In this document: one piece after another, positions 37,200 to 48,811 of the stretch
How positions within the stretch are numbered: position 1 is the stretch's first letter
How the letters are laid out: the number at the start of each line of letters is the position of its first letter
Assembly: GCA_035041965.1 (NCBI GenBank)
Contig: JAPYMA010000485.1
Location: 124,001-188,000, forward strand
Origin: Anisakis pegreffii
Taxonomy: Eukaryota > Nematoda > Chromadorea > Rhabditida > Anisakidae
DNA: 64,000 nt
Reading direction: 5' to 3'
Translations under genes and position numbers: made by a program
The notes under the pieces: model-generated
What the model saw: the letters and a program-made list of their open reading frames with translations, nothing else
Databases searched by the model: none
Told to the model about the DNA's origin: nothing

Positions 37200-39105
37200 G
37201 CATTATGTATTTATTCGATGTAGTTTATGCCTTTTTCAAATGACTCATACTCGTCCACACTGTCCTGTAAATTACACACTGAACCGTGTGTGGCGTTGCC
37301 TCGAATCTAACTTCTTTCGAAAGTTGATTTTCCTTGCCGAAATGATCACGCTTAGAAGGCAATAAACACTAATAATCAAGTTTATTTCGTTCTTCTGTAT
37401 GAAAGAGATCGTCAAAATCTCAAACATTTCTAGGGGATCCATTTCATTTTAGAAAGTCTTTTCAGTGAAAGATTCAGGGGGCTTACATCTGGATGAATGC
37501 GGTTTTTGCTTAGACAGCGTTGCATTTGACAAGGAATCGGTGTGGGTACGGTATGAAAAACTGATCGACGTGTTTGCTGGATAAATGCGAGTCATGATCT
37601 ACTCAAAAATTTTGTAGATCACGGAAATTCATTTCCACGATCTACTCAATTAACATTTCATCAAGCATTTCCATGATCTACAGCCTTAACCAGCTAGTTT
37701 CCTGCGGTGATATTATTTTGCAATAGACTCGGGCAACGTCAAACCTTAGTCACCTGCTCGAAATAAAATTTTAAAAATGAAAATCAATCACATCAGTGGA
37801 ATTATTGTTCATTGATGTTCTAACTGCACTGATCGAATAAACATCAATCGAAATGAACAGATATGATTCTTTTACCGCGCGCAAGAAGTCTACAGATGAT
37901 TTTCATGCCGAATGTTATCTCGATCATTCCTACGACTATGCTTCATGACAGTTTAACTGATGCCATTTAAAGCATTGTCACTAACAACACCACTATCAAT
38001 AACTCTTTTAACAAGAGTAACAAACGAAATATAGTGGTGCTAACAACAATAATTACGATTGTATTTATGAGAAAAACTATGATAAAGTAAAAAACGATTG
38101 ATCTGACAACCTTTTTGTATTGACTTCTCCAGACAAAGAAAGCTCCATAAGTATTGTTTATGTGCGATTCATTTTGCCGATATGAAGAGATAGTGCACGC
38201 AGATTAACATTACATCAAAAACGAACATCTTCGCACTTAAACAGATTTGTGATAGATTCACTGGTTCATTCAACTACAACTTCAGTGCATTCGATGAATT
38301 TCGCACGATCATCTGAGTACCAAAGAATTACTCTAATTGTAAATATTGTCGACATTTGATACGTGTGCAATAGAATTATTACTTATTTGCACAATTTATT
38401 CGATTTCAACGTAATTGTTGAATTGAGAGGGGCAATGAAACGAATATAACATCAGTTCAAATATGCATATTCGAACAATCGGAGGTATTCAAAACTTCAC
38501 TGACAGCAAACCCATCATAACTGTCATGTTACGTTTCCAATGGACAATGAGCCAGAACGTTCGTTTAGTACTTCAGCAGCTGTAATAAGTGCAGCTTCTG
38601 ACCAAAGGCATGTTTTGCTCTTTCCGGTGTGTTTCGTTTCAATATTACATTTCACGAAACCGAAAAGAAACAGTTTTCGAATGAATTTTAACGTTGGAAT
38701 TTATTCGATAAGCAAGAACGAATGAAGTCTTTCGATCTGTTTGAATCTCATCAAATATCTTTGAGTAATCTAGACAAAATTCAAATGGTAGCTTCCCAAA
38801 CTGGGAATAAGTTCGGTTGTAGTGGAACGATGATGTTACGGGATGAAAGGCTGGTACTCAGCAACAACCACAGCGAGGCATGTACTCATGATAGGCTTTG
38901 ATTGATGATTAATTAAACGAGTAACTAATGTGAGTGGTCGGTTAACGGCAGAAAAACGTCACTTAATGGAGATGAATCATCTTCTGATATCCTTATGATA
39001 TACCCATTTGTTTTCAGTAAGCAAACCGTGAAGATCTACTGCTAGCACGTGTATCATTCGTAGTGACATGAGAACATGTAAAAGTAATTAACGTCGGTCG
39101 TTCTG
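37200..39105. other. Intergenic, no gene seen
   Basis: AT-rich unique sequence upstream of the duplicated Argonaute. No exon with recognisable coding content, tRNA or clear repeat was found. It may hold part of the promoter of Argonaute copy 2. Confidence 0.4.
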
Positions 39106-39115
39106 CAAAATTTTC

Positions 39116-39199
39116 TGTCCGCCGCAGGATTCGAACCTGCGCCTACCGAAGTAGACTGCGACCTGAACGCAGCGCCTTAGACCACTCGGCCAGACGGAC
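39116..39199 (-). tRNA. tRNA-Leu (CAG)
   Basis: The minus strand folds as an 84-base type II tRNA. The acceptor stem is GTCCGTC paired with GGCGGAC, with A as discriminator. The A box is TGGCCGAGTGG and the B box is GGTTCGAATCC. The anticodon arm is CTGCG-TTCAGGT-CGCAG, giving anticodon CAG, which reads CUG leucine codons. A long variable arm (CTACTTCGGTAG) fits leucine. No intron. A TTTT polymerase III terminator lies just beyond the 3' end (39107-39110 on the plus strand as AAAA). Confidence 0.97.
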
Positions 39200-40495
39200 T
39201 TACCAATGAGCAGTTGATTGCTCTCGATCCTTTCTAAAATCTGTTATAAAATGGATTAGGAATCCATAACATCCGATTTTTGTTACTCCCTCGTGTCTCT
39301 CGAGAATTCCCCACCTTAAGAAACAAATTATCGCATAGAAACGAGGCAAGATAACATTGCTAGGAGATAAATTCTGTAACCGTGCAGTGTAGGTCAACGA
39401 GAAAGCGAGTGTGGTCTAACACGTCAGCCATCGCATGCACGAAGACTTTTTGTCACAGCTCTCTCTGCATATTAAGAACTGTTTTCTAGAACAAGGAGAA
39501 GTCTTCCAATTGAAATTAATTCAATGTGAGTAAATAAGCATCGTCGTAGCTTAATTGTGATCCATTCAACGGGAAAGAAACCAATGACAAACAGTAAACA
39601 ACAGCTTGATGTGGTTTGGATTCATATCACAAATGTAATCAATTCACCTGAGGTGAAGAACAGGTCAATCGCAAATTTATACTCGATGCAATGGAGTCAA
39701 ATTGAAGAGTATCGGCCTGTCGTGCAGCAGAAGTCAAGTGCAAACTCTAATAACAAATGAAATGAATTGGTGCTGGATAGCATTCACCGTCAATTTGAAT
39801 AAGGTAATCCTGATGTTACTACCGTTTTGTATATGCTGATCAATACAAATAGAATGTGATAGAATGAACCACTCACCTACGTCAGATAACTTCGGAAAAG
39901 CATGGATATTAAATGTAGTAAACAAAATCGCCTGATAACATCAATACTTTTCTTTCTGAAGTCTTTTCCATTGATTGTTCAGTGTGTACTTTTTTGTGTA
40001 CTTTTTACTTTGTTCAGTGTTCAGTGTGAGTTTTTGTGACCTAGGTAATCCTCAACACTCTGCTCCTCCCTTTAAGTTTTCCACAGTCACAGCTGTATTT
40101 AAGTTCACAATTTTTAAACCGCGTTTTATGTACCATTGTTGATCGAAGTACTGTTACGCGACTGAATAAAAAATAGTCAAAGTATATCTGAAACACCGTC
40201 AAAATCTGTGTAAGGCTCGTCCAGAACTAAACGCTGGGAAGTCTAATACACCCTCCTCCTCTTCTTCTTGTTCTTTATCTGGTTCCTATTTTTCTCGTTC
40301 TTCTTTTTTTTTCTTCAGATCCGTTCCGAAGCATCGCCACCAATACAGCGATTTCCTCTTGCGATGTCGAAACAGTGATTGATTTCGATATTGTGATATT
40401 ATAAATTTAAATTTGAATTAATAATTCTGATAGTGAATAAAGTGAGTGAGAATTTGTATAAATTGTTTCTATAAATACCGGTGATTTGGGACATT
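39200..40495. other. Intergenic with pyrimidine-rich tract
   Basis: No gene recognised. A long C/T-rich run lies at about 40250-40320, ending TTTTTTTTCTTCAG. It looks like an extended splice acceptor but no convincing exon follows. Confidence 0.35.
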
Positions 40496-40499
40496 CTTT

Positions 40500-43400
40500 G
40501 TGTGTTTATTTCGATCGAGCAGAAACTCTGCATTCAGAAATATATACAGTTTATCTGGCGATTTTGCTAGATTGAGGAGCTATAGCAATTTTATTAAAGC
40601 TATCTCAACTAGCGCTGAGGTGCTCATTGATATGCATTTGATCACTGTAGGTCAATTGATGTTATACATTGCCATAGAAATATAGGTTTGATACATTCAA
40701 GCCTACCGCCTCCTCAAGTTTGCTCGTTAACATAGTGATTTCTGTACTTCATTCGATCGAGCAGAATCTCGGCCTTCTAAAAACGAAAAACCCGCCGAGA
40801 AATTCTGCCTCTGCGAGGAGATATAGCTATTTGCCTGATGCTATAGGAGTTAGCTCGTTGAAACCTACCGTACTCTCAGCTTTGGCCAGTAACGTATCAA
40901 TTTCTTCACACCAATCGATCAAGCAGAATCTCTGCATTCAGAAATATATATATTTTGTCGGGCGGTTTTACTTAGTTGAGGCGCTATAGCTATTTTATTA
41001 AAGCTATCTCAACTAGCGCTGAGGTGCTCATTGATATACATTTGATCACTGTAGATCAATAGATATTATGCATTACTATAGAAACTCTGTGGATACTGAA
41101 TACTCCAATGTGGTGTAATATAATCTAGAGTTGGGTATTGCAAACACCTTGACTTAGTGATAATTTTACATACGTTCATAAACATCCTCACACCTTCCAG
41201 GCATGAGCCATGAGCTGTCGCCGGTTGTTTTCAACCGTCATGTACTCGTGGAAATAGTAAATTCTTGTATTGTGTCAGGAAACGATGACCTGCTAGAGCA
41301 TTGAAAAGCTTAATGGAGCTCCCTGCGTGAGAACCACTGCATTAGATGCATAGCGTCTGCTCAACAGTTCATCAGTGTTAGAAGTGATTGGGTTTCATTC
41401 AACTAAACAACTAAATTTCATTTGAATGCCTTGAAAAGCTTAAATTTATAGTTGGCAATGCTGCTACAAAGTGATTCTTTCGATTCGTTTTGTTCATAAA
41501 TTTATGAGCGAATGTTGCATTGCATTACTGTTCAGATGTTCAACGCCATTCAGTGATTAAAAATCATCAATATTCATACATCACTACTATATTCACCATC
41601 AACGAAACTAATTCCGATTAACATAATATGCTAATGCTGTTCACATCTGATTCGCTCGACCATTCCGAAGTATTCGTATTACATATCAACGAATTTGCAA
41701 AGTAGGCAACGATTTGTTTCAATCTGATTTCATGTCAATTGAGCAGCAATGTGAAAGCGGTGATAATATGTTGAAATTGATATTGCTACGTGAACATTAT
41801 CAGCAATTTCTTTTCATAACTGACTGATCTCTGCTAGTGTTCGGTGTTTGGCCGTGTAATTTCTATCTAGAAAAGTTGCACAAGATCTCGGTGTCATTCT
41901 AGTTTTGACTGATTGGTGTTCACCTCATGCAATACACTACACACAAATGAAGGAATCGTTTGATGAATATTGCATCATTAACAATCAATTTTATTTGAAT
42001 AAAATCACACCTCCACATATTTCATTCAAATCAACTGATTAAACTTCCCTCTATTAGCTATGAAAGCGGCATCAGAGAGCGGCGTATTTTCTGTGATAAT
42101 GATCGACGGCTAGCCGATGTTCACTTCGGCAATAGTTGTCTCGTCGACGGAGTTTATCAGAGTTTGGGAAACTGCAGAAAGAGAATTATCAGAGGTAGCT
42201 AGTCGGTACGGTACAATGTTAAATAGCTTAAAAACAGTTTTATAGAATTGTCATAAAGTTCCTCCTCTTTGCGAGTCTTTCCGTGAATACAATTAGCTGA
42301 ATATGGATATGAAACGTGACTCTGACGTATAGGTGAATTTTGAGTACTAATTAAATTGCGATCGGATGGATGAATTGCTTGAGTAGATCAGTGATGCGCT
42401 GATTAATTTATAAACGACGAAACGAACCTCTGTTCACTGTATTACGTCCAAATATTCCATTTTGACAATCTTCTCCAAAAATAAGACGACACATCCACGT
42501 ACTATCACCCATGTATTTCAATTGACCACACAAACATTCTGAAACAATTTGGTTTTCAGCCGTTCATTACAGCTAAATACTTTCTACATTGCCAACCGAC
42601 TCCAACTGCGTCGTACTTTTTGTGGAGGAATGGTTGTTTAATAACAATAAGTATGAAATCTTAGCATGCCGTTATTTTGAAGCTAAAAAATTTCTTCCAG
42701 CTATGATCTACACTTCATTCACGTTGAATCTTTAACAAGACCTGTTCGCTCGTTTATTTTGAAAAGGTTTACAAATCGACTGATTTCAATTCCTACAAAG
42801 ATAATGCTAACCATTTGAGAATCCCAGACAAAGGGTGGAAACAATGAAGAAGAGAACCGTCCACTGCATGATGACAAATGAATACTAGTGACAAGCGATG
42901 TAGAAGTGAGCCAACTCGGGTTCGGAAAACTTTTATGGATGGTCGTGTTGAATAGACGATGCAAAGTGTTGCGAACGATGTGACTGTTGATGATGGCTTA
43001 TTGAGATTAATCATTTGTTAAACGCATTCGTTTCCATTCGAGCAATTGAACATCGGCATTAACAATGCCTTCGGTATGCCACGTTGTTAGTAGATCCATT
43101 GGGCTTGAGCGATCCTTCCGAAAGCAATAGTATCATTGATACACATTTTGCAGTTTTGCTTCCTAGCGAGAATGTATGGGTAACGCTTGAATTGTAAGCA
43201 ATTGGTTAGATGATGCAAAGTATTGCGAACGGTGTAACTGTTGATGATGGCTTATCCAGACTAATCGTTAGACTCTATACATCCAGCGGCTCCACTTCGA
43301 ATAAATCGCTGTCAGTGTTACAGAAATCGCCCCATTTCTGTAAGTGTAATAGCTATATCTCCTCGTAGAGGCAGAATTTCTCGGCAAAGTTTTCATTTTC

Positions 43401-43723
43401 AGAAATCAGATGTTCTGTTCGATCGAATAATGTATAAACATCAATATGTTACTGGGCAAAACTGAGAAGCCACTAGGCTTGAATCTATCAAACCTACATT
43501 TCTATGGTAATGTATAATATCTATTGATCTATAGTGATCAAATGCTTATCAATGAGCACCTCATCGCTAGTTGAGATAGCTTTAATAAAATAGCTATACC
43601 TCCTCGGCTAATTGTAAGCAAAATCGTCCGACAAAATATATAATTTTCTGAATACAGAGATTCTGGTCGATCGACCGATGTGAAGAAATTGATATGTTTC
43701 TGGTCAAAGCTAAGAGTACGGTA
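40500..43723. mobile_element. Element with about 400-bp modular inverted arms
   Basis: The left arm holds module A (about 40500-40690), module B (40690-40850), then a second module A (about 40866-41090). The right arm carries A and B in inverted orientation (about 43725-43345). Shared landmarks are GCTATCTCAACTAGCG, TTTGATCACTGTAG and GAGATATAGCTAT with their complements. The 2.2 kb between the arms contains no coding sequence I recognise, but has a direct repeat (42955-43019 and 43211-43270, core GTTGATGATGGCTTAT). The layout suggests a fold-back or non-autonomous DNA transposon. Confidence 0.65.
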
Positions 43724-44938
43724 TAGGGTTTGCACGGGATCCCGGGAATACAGTTCTCATCCCGATCCCGGGATTTAAGTTTTGAAAAATCCCGGGATTT
43801 CGGGATTTGATAAAACAGGTCAATTTGAGTGAATTTTGATAGTATGCCCATCTTGAAGCAAGCCTTAATCAATCCCATCTAATTTATATGCAGTTATCTT
43901 TGCTATTTACCCTCTATCATTGATGTTCAGCTAAGGAAATAGACGCAATCCGGACGAATGGCATGATCAACGACAGCTCGATGAACTTTTACGTAACATT
44001 TCATTGAATATTCAACTGATTATTCTGCTCTTCATTGGTTTATATCACGCTCATCTGGATGCATTTCTATGTAATAGACTAACAGAGATAATCACATTTT
44101 CTAATAAAAACCAAGAGCAGCAAAGTTCAATGAAATTTTGAGTCGTTTCCTCCCATAAGATTTGTTCGGCTTCAATATTCCATCTGTTAATTCAACTGCA
44201 TGTTCCAAAGACTGCAAGTCTTTTTACTTCGCTATTCGGAAACGTTTTCATCCGATCGAAATGTACATAAATTCTCACTGAGTTCACTCATAGTGAGAGT
44301 TTATTGCCGAACTGAGCAAAGTTGTTCCATTCAAAAGGATCTTATGCTTGAATATCAAGTACATTTGCATGATTTTTGATTGAAATTATCAAATTTGTAA
44401 GTGCTCGATGGTTCGATGAAAATTCATTGCGGATATTTTTTTGAACCTTTTCAGATAAACTTCCAACTTTCAATTATTTCGAAATTCAAGTTATTTAATT
44501 CATGCGGTGCATTTCTTCCGTAAAAAATCGAAATTTCCGAAACGGCAGAATTCAGCTGACGCTAATACTGAGAGAAAATGGACTTGAAGCATTGCAAATA
44601 AATGTCTGAGAATCAAGAATTTCATATTAACATACAAATGTACTGTTATTAGCTTAGACCCGAGATGACAAGATGCCTCAGCATAGAATATGCAGTATGC
44701 CCTTGCGGCATGATCATTGGCATCATTATATGAAATATCAATCTGAACTTGAATACTTACAATTAGTTCCTTGGATTTGTTCAATAATTTGTTGAATTAG
44801 CTCCTTTCTGATTAAATTTGAACATATTGGTTCGAATGCGTTTAAAGATTTCCCGCATCGATATTCCAATTATTGTTCGATCCCTGGATCAAATCCCAAT
44901 CACAGGATTGAAAAATCGCCGGGATTTTGTAAACTCTA
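43724..44938. mobile_element. Non-autonomous hAT element, copy B
   Basis: Nearly identical to 25374-26594 along its length, starting TAGGGTTTGCACGGGATCCC and ending GGGATTTTGTAAACTCTA. It abuts the right arm of the 40.5-43.7 kb inverted-repeat element exactly at TACCGTACTC. The flanking 8-mers (GTACGGTA, GTCGTGAC) do not match clearly, so the right flank may have been rearranged. Confidence 0.85.
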
Positions 44939-45093
44939 GTCGTGACTCTACTCTCATTTCACCGACACGCTCATGTGGCGAAGTGCGTACGCACCGATTA
45001 CGTAACATTATAAATTGCCTTCGATTGATCAGTCGACGTCGGTGATTTTCCATTCCTAAGGTGTTTTTCTGATAAAACTGCAATTACGAAGAA

Positions 45094-46242
45094 ATGAATA
45101 ATGTTTGTTTCAGTGAACATGCTCGTAATTCGTCGAGTGTACCGATTTTTTATTCATCGAATTATGAGGATACGCTCTTGATGGGATGCGGTTTGGATAG
45201 TGCAACCGTACGACGAAATGCACCGTCATTTTTCGACATGGATTCAACCAGCTTACCTGTCCTATATTCGCCATCGTTTTCTAGCAACATCGAGCCCTCT
45301 GTAGATCGAGGAGAACAGTGTTCTGACACTGATCATGATCGCATCTTCGAAAGTGGTAAGAATTTTGAGAATTCGGTTGATAGTTGCTTCAGTCTGGAAT
45401 CCAGTCAACCTCGAGATTTGTATTTATCGAGCCATCCTCCTTCAGTGGCCTGCTGCCTCGTTAAGCACTTTAGTCAAATTTTTCAACATGGTTTCAATGT
45501 GTATCAACCCGATGCTTGTAGCGAAGAAAATTCAGTTGCTCCTGATCATATTCGTCAGGTACCAGCAGATTCCCATGAAAGCTCTGTTCGTTCGAATCCG
45601 GAAACCAACAAAAGCAATCAGTTATCTGGTGGTATGCGTGTACCGTTGTCGTCTACGAAGCCAACGCATTCTTTCGAACGAACTTCTCAGTCAACGAGCT
45701 CAATCAAAAGACCCACTGTACGAGAGTTACGTAATTGTTCGAAGCCGGCACTCACCTCAAAGCGGTATCGTCTGAAGAAGATGCGAAAATTATTGAAGTA
45801 TGACCGATGTATTCGTGCTCAACGAGAACAAATTGCCTTGCTTAAACAACAAAATGGCTTGAGGGAGATAAAGCTGATGAGAATGCAGCACACTCTGAAA
45901 TGTTTAAAAGAATTTGTTTGCACCAATCACTTGCCAGCTTCACCAACAACGAACGATCTAATAAATGCACTTATTGGTACTAGTATTTTTGATGAACTGA
46001 ATGAATCTTTGCAAAGCTCATCGCATTTGAGAGATTTGTCATCACGCAATCACCATTCGAGTTTCTTCAGTGTTTGTCCATTAATTCAACGCAAACCTTC
46101 ACCGAAATTACATCCCACTTCCCATTTTCGCATGACACTTGAACAGAGTGGTGAATTGAACGTATCAGATCAGCTGATTATGAAGAATGTAGCTGAAACG
46201 GACTGTGTCCAAGAAGATGCTGATGTGAAGAGTGACTCATGA
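45094..46242 (+). CDS. Orphan 382-residue protein with basic coiled coil
   Basis: Longest open frame in the window, uninterrupted for 1149 bases and stopping at TGA 46240. I do not recognise the family. Residues 1-215 are Ser-rich and acidic/polar, probably disordered. Residues about 220-272 are strongly basic then heptad-like (KRYRLKKMRKLLKYDRC, then EQIALLKQQ and further Leu/Met at regular spacing), consistent with a coiled coil or leucine zipper. The tail is again Ser/His-rich, with an acidic end. A TTTCAG within the first codons (45109-45114) could be a splice acceptor, so the N-terminus may instead come from an upstream exon. AATAAA at 46766 would serve as its polyadenylation signal. It could be a nuclear protein, by inference only. 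Confidence 0.7.
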   Translation: MNNVCFSEHARNSSSVPIFYSSNYEDTLLMGCGLDSATVRRNAPSFFDMDSTSLPVLYSPSFSSNIEPSVDRGEQCSDTDHDRIFESGKNFENSVDSCFSLESSQPRDLYLSSHPPSVACCLVKHFSQIFQHGFNVYQPDACSEENSVAPDHIRQVPADSHESSVRSNPETNKSNQLSGGMRVPLSSTKPTHSFERTSQSTSSIKRPTVRELRNCSKPALTSKRYRLKKMRKLLKYDRCIRAQREQIALLKQQNGLREIKLMRMQHTLKCLKEFVCTNHLPASPTTNDLINALIGTSIFDELNESLQSSSHLRDLSSRNHHSSFFSVCPLIQRKPSPKLHPTSHFRMTLEQSGELNVSDQLIMKNVAETDCVQEDADVKSDS

Positions 46243-46765
46243 TCAGTCATATCATCTCCACATATTAGATCGCAGACGAGATGAATATCGAAAATGCGTG
46301 ATTTGAATGCACTCACACATTACTTGATGTGAAGCTCGCACGTTGCCATTTTCATACACCAAAGCCTTCGATTGCGATATCTGTCAGTTCATTTTGTGAA
46401 ATGTTCCTGTGTAATTGAGTTCTGTGATTGGCGCAATTTTTCGATATGTCAGCTGTCCAATTCATGTGATAAAATTTTTCTGCTTCCTCTCCTCTAGGCA
46501 TTTTTTTCATCTGTTCTATAGATTAACATCAACATTACCGAATTAGTATCGTGTTTGTTTTGAGTGTGTTGTTATTTGTTGATGGGTTTTCTTGTGCAGT
46601 CGAATTTGTGACAGTTGATCTTAGCAATGAAAGCAGTAGTTGTGCTGTTTTCCAAAATGGGCGCGGAGTCCCGTAACTGTGCTGCTAGCAGAATCGAAAT
46701 GACAACTGACTAAACAATAGCTGTTGTATGTTCAGGTTGTGGTGAATGCTCTCACCGTGATCTTG

Positions 46766-46771
46766 AATAAA
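46766..46771 (+). promoter_or_regulatory. Polyadenylation signal AATAAA
   Basis: An AATAAA lies 524 bases after the stop codon of the orphan gene and is followed by T-rich sequence. Earlier weaker variants cannot be excluded. Confidence 0.4.
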
Positions 46772-47770
46772 TTTTGTTTTCCACTCCAAATTCTAGCTGC
46801 CGTTTAAAAGAGGACTGATTCTTGATGTGGTTCAGATTATTTTTGTTTTCTGAAAGATGTGGAAAAGCAAGGCCAAATGAAGAGTTCTGTGGATCAGTAA
46901 AAGCGTTGAAAATATCCGATTCCTGGCAAACCTTCGCATGTGATTACGTTCCGGATGCCTTCAAGTTATGGTGATGGCGATGATAGAATGAGATAGGCCG
47001 TTAATGTGTTCTTGGTATGAATATATAGTTCATTGTTGCTGTTTGAAATAATGTTTTCTTTTTTGTTTCGATGTTTGTTACTGGAAGTATAAATTACTAT
47101 GAAAAACTCAATATGAATAAATCAATTAATATGAAAAACTTCTATTGTTCTCGCAGATAAATTTCGACATCTTCTTTCAAACTATTTTGTCGATTCAGTG
47201 CTGTGAATGCATCTAACACCATAGAAGAAGTTTCTCTTCTGTTTATCCAGAAAAATTCCGAAACTGAACAAATCGTATTTATTTATGTTGACGATTTGTT
47301 GAAAGGTGAAGGTGCTGTGAGAAAATCCGATTGCGTCCGTTTACTGACAATTAGGGGAGAATAAATTACAGGTCGTGTCAGACGTACACAATCAGAAGAG
47401 CGCATTTCACGGATATAATCCTCGTGATTCTTGCGTTGATAACAAGTCCGAAAAAGATTACACAAGATCACTGGTAGCGGCTATTACTATTTACGATCTG
47501 TTATATTCGTTGAAGTCATCAATCCTCGGACATGTGAATCACAGATCGTCCATTCATTTTGTAAACTGATCGAATGACTGATTAATTGTCGCATGAATAA
47601 AATTATACCTGAATGGATTCAATATTCTCACCGATATTTCCGTGTTCAGTGTTTAATCAGTCACGTGCTCACTCATGTATTACCATTACAGTTCATCTCA
47701 TCCAACTTTAAAAGCCGATAGAACTGGCGCAAGTAATTTCTAGATTCTGAATTACTTCTCAACGATGTGT

Positions 47771-48655
47771 AAAGGGGAACGGAAAGGGTCATCTCCCAAG
47801 ACGTGCTTGTTTTGATATTTGCGGATGTATGTCTTCTCGTCGATCGATTTAGTTGCCCTTGATCTGTATATCGCATGTAGAGTACTTCTCAACAATGTTG
47901 TAGAAAGTAATGTGGGTAGTGAAAGGAATGTGAAGATAAAGCGTACAATTCGGCAGCTGATAACACAATTAAAGGAATTTATAATACAAGTTAAATAAAT
48001 TTGTAATAACACAAGTTAAAGAAGAAAATTTTTTTGTATTTATATATGAAGTAGACCGCATCTCTGTTCATTTGAAATGTCGTATAAAAAATAAATGAAT
48101 GACGTAATCATGAATCGATTCGGCAGCACTGAAGCGAAGTGCAGGAAATATTTTTCTCCCATTCATTTTGTTATCTTTTTACAGCGTAATAGAGACGATC
48201 TTGTTCCACAGTGGATTTTTATTAATCAGTGATTTACTGATAACTTGAAATGAAGTGTTCGTTTGTTGTGAACTATTTATCACGAGTTGAATGTAACGCA
48301 GCTGGTGGTTTCGAAATGAAGCCAAATCTTCAGCAGTTATCCTTCTCATTTTATTTTAGATTCAATAAAGGGAACTCTGATGTTAAATTCAATAAACTTT
48401 TCCACTGAATGGAGCTTTTCACTTGATACTAACATTAAGTATTATTTTTATTTTGTTGAACATGAATTTGGACGATTAAAATAGCATATAAAGATGTATG
48501 TTCATAGAAGGAATAGTCATAGAGAGCATGCAAAACGTTTATATAAAAGGGAACGGAAAGGGTCATCTCCCAAGATGTGCCTATTTCGATATTTGTGAAT
48601 GTCTTCTAGTCGATCGATTTAGTTGTCCTTGATGTGTATGTGTATGTGGCATATC
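47771..48655. repeat. Direct repeat pair of about 110 bp
   Basis: The block at 47771-47875 recurs at about 48545-48655 in the same orientation; both contain GGAACGGAAAGGGTCATCTC and GTCGATCGATTTAGTTG. The second copy ends about 150 bases before the first codon of CoA synthase, so it may lie in that gene's promoter region. No gene was recognised in the rest of 46.8-48.8 kb. Confidence 0.6.
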
Positions 48656-48811
48656 AAACGTATCTTCCATCAACTGTAGTTCATCCACCGAACGTTGTTG
48701 AGTTCATTCAGTCGTGCTGAGCGAATTTATGAATACGCATCCGTGTACTGAACGATAGAATATTGCTTGAAAAAGTTTTTGCATCTTCGAAGTAGTAATT
48801 AAGCAGCAAAA

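Noticed and set aside
41311..41341. GTGAGAACCACTG resembling a hAT right end
   Set aside because: No matching left end or target duplication was found nearby; at most a lone fragment.
45335..45775. 146-codon frame overlapping the orphan gene
   Set aside because: Shifted shadow of the longer frame, with poorer composition.
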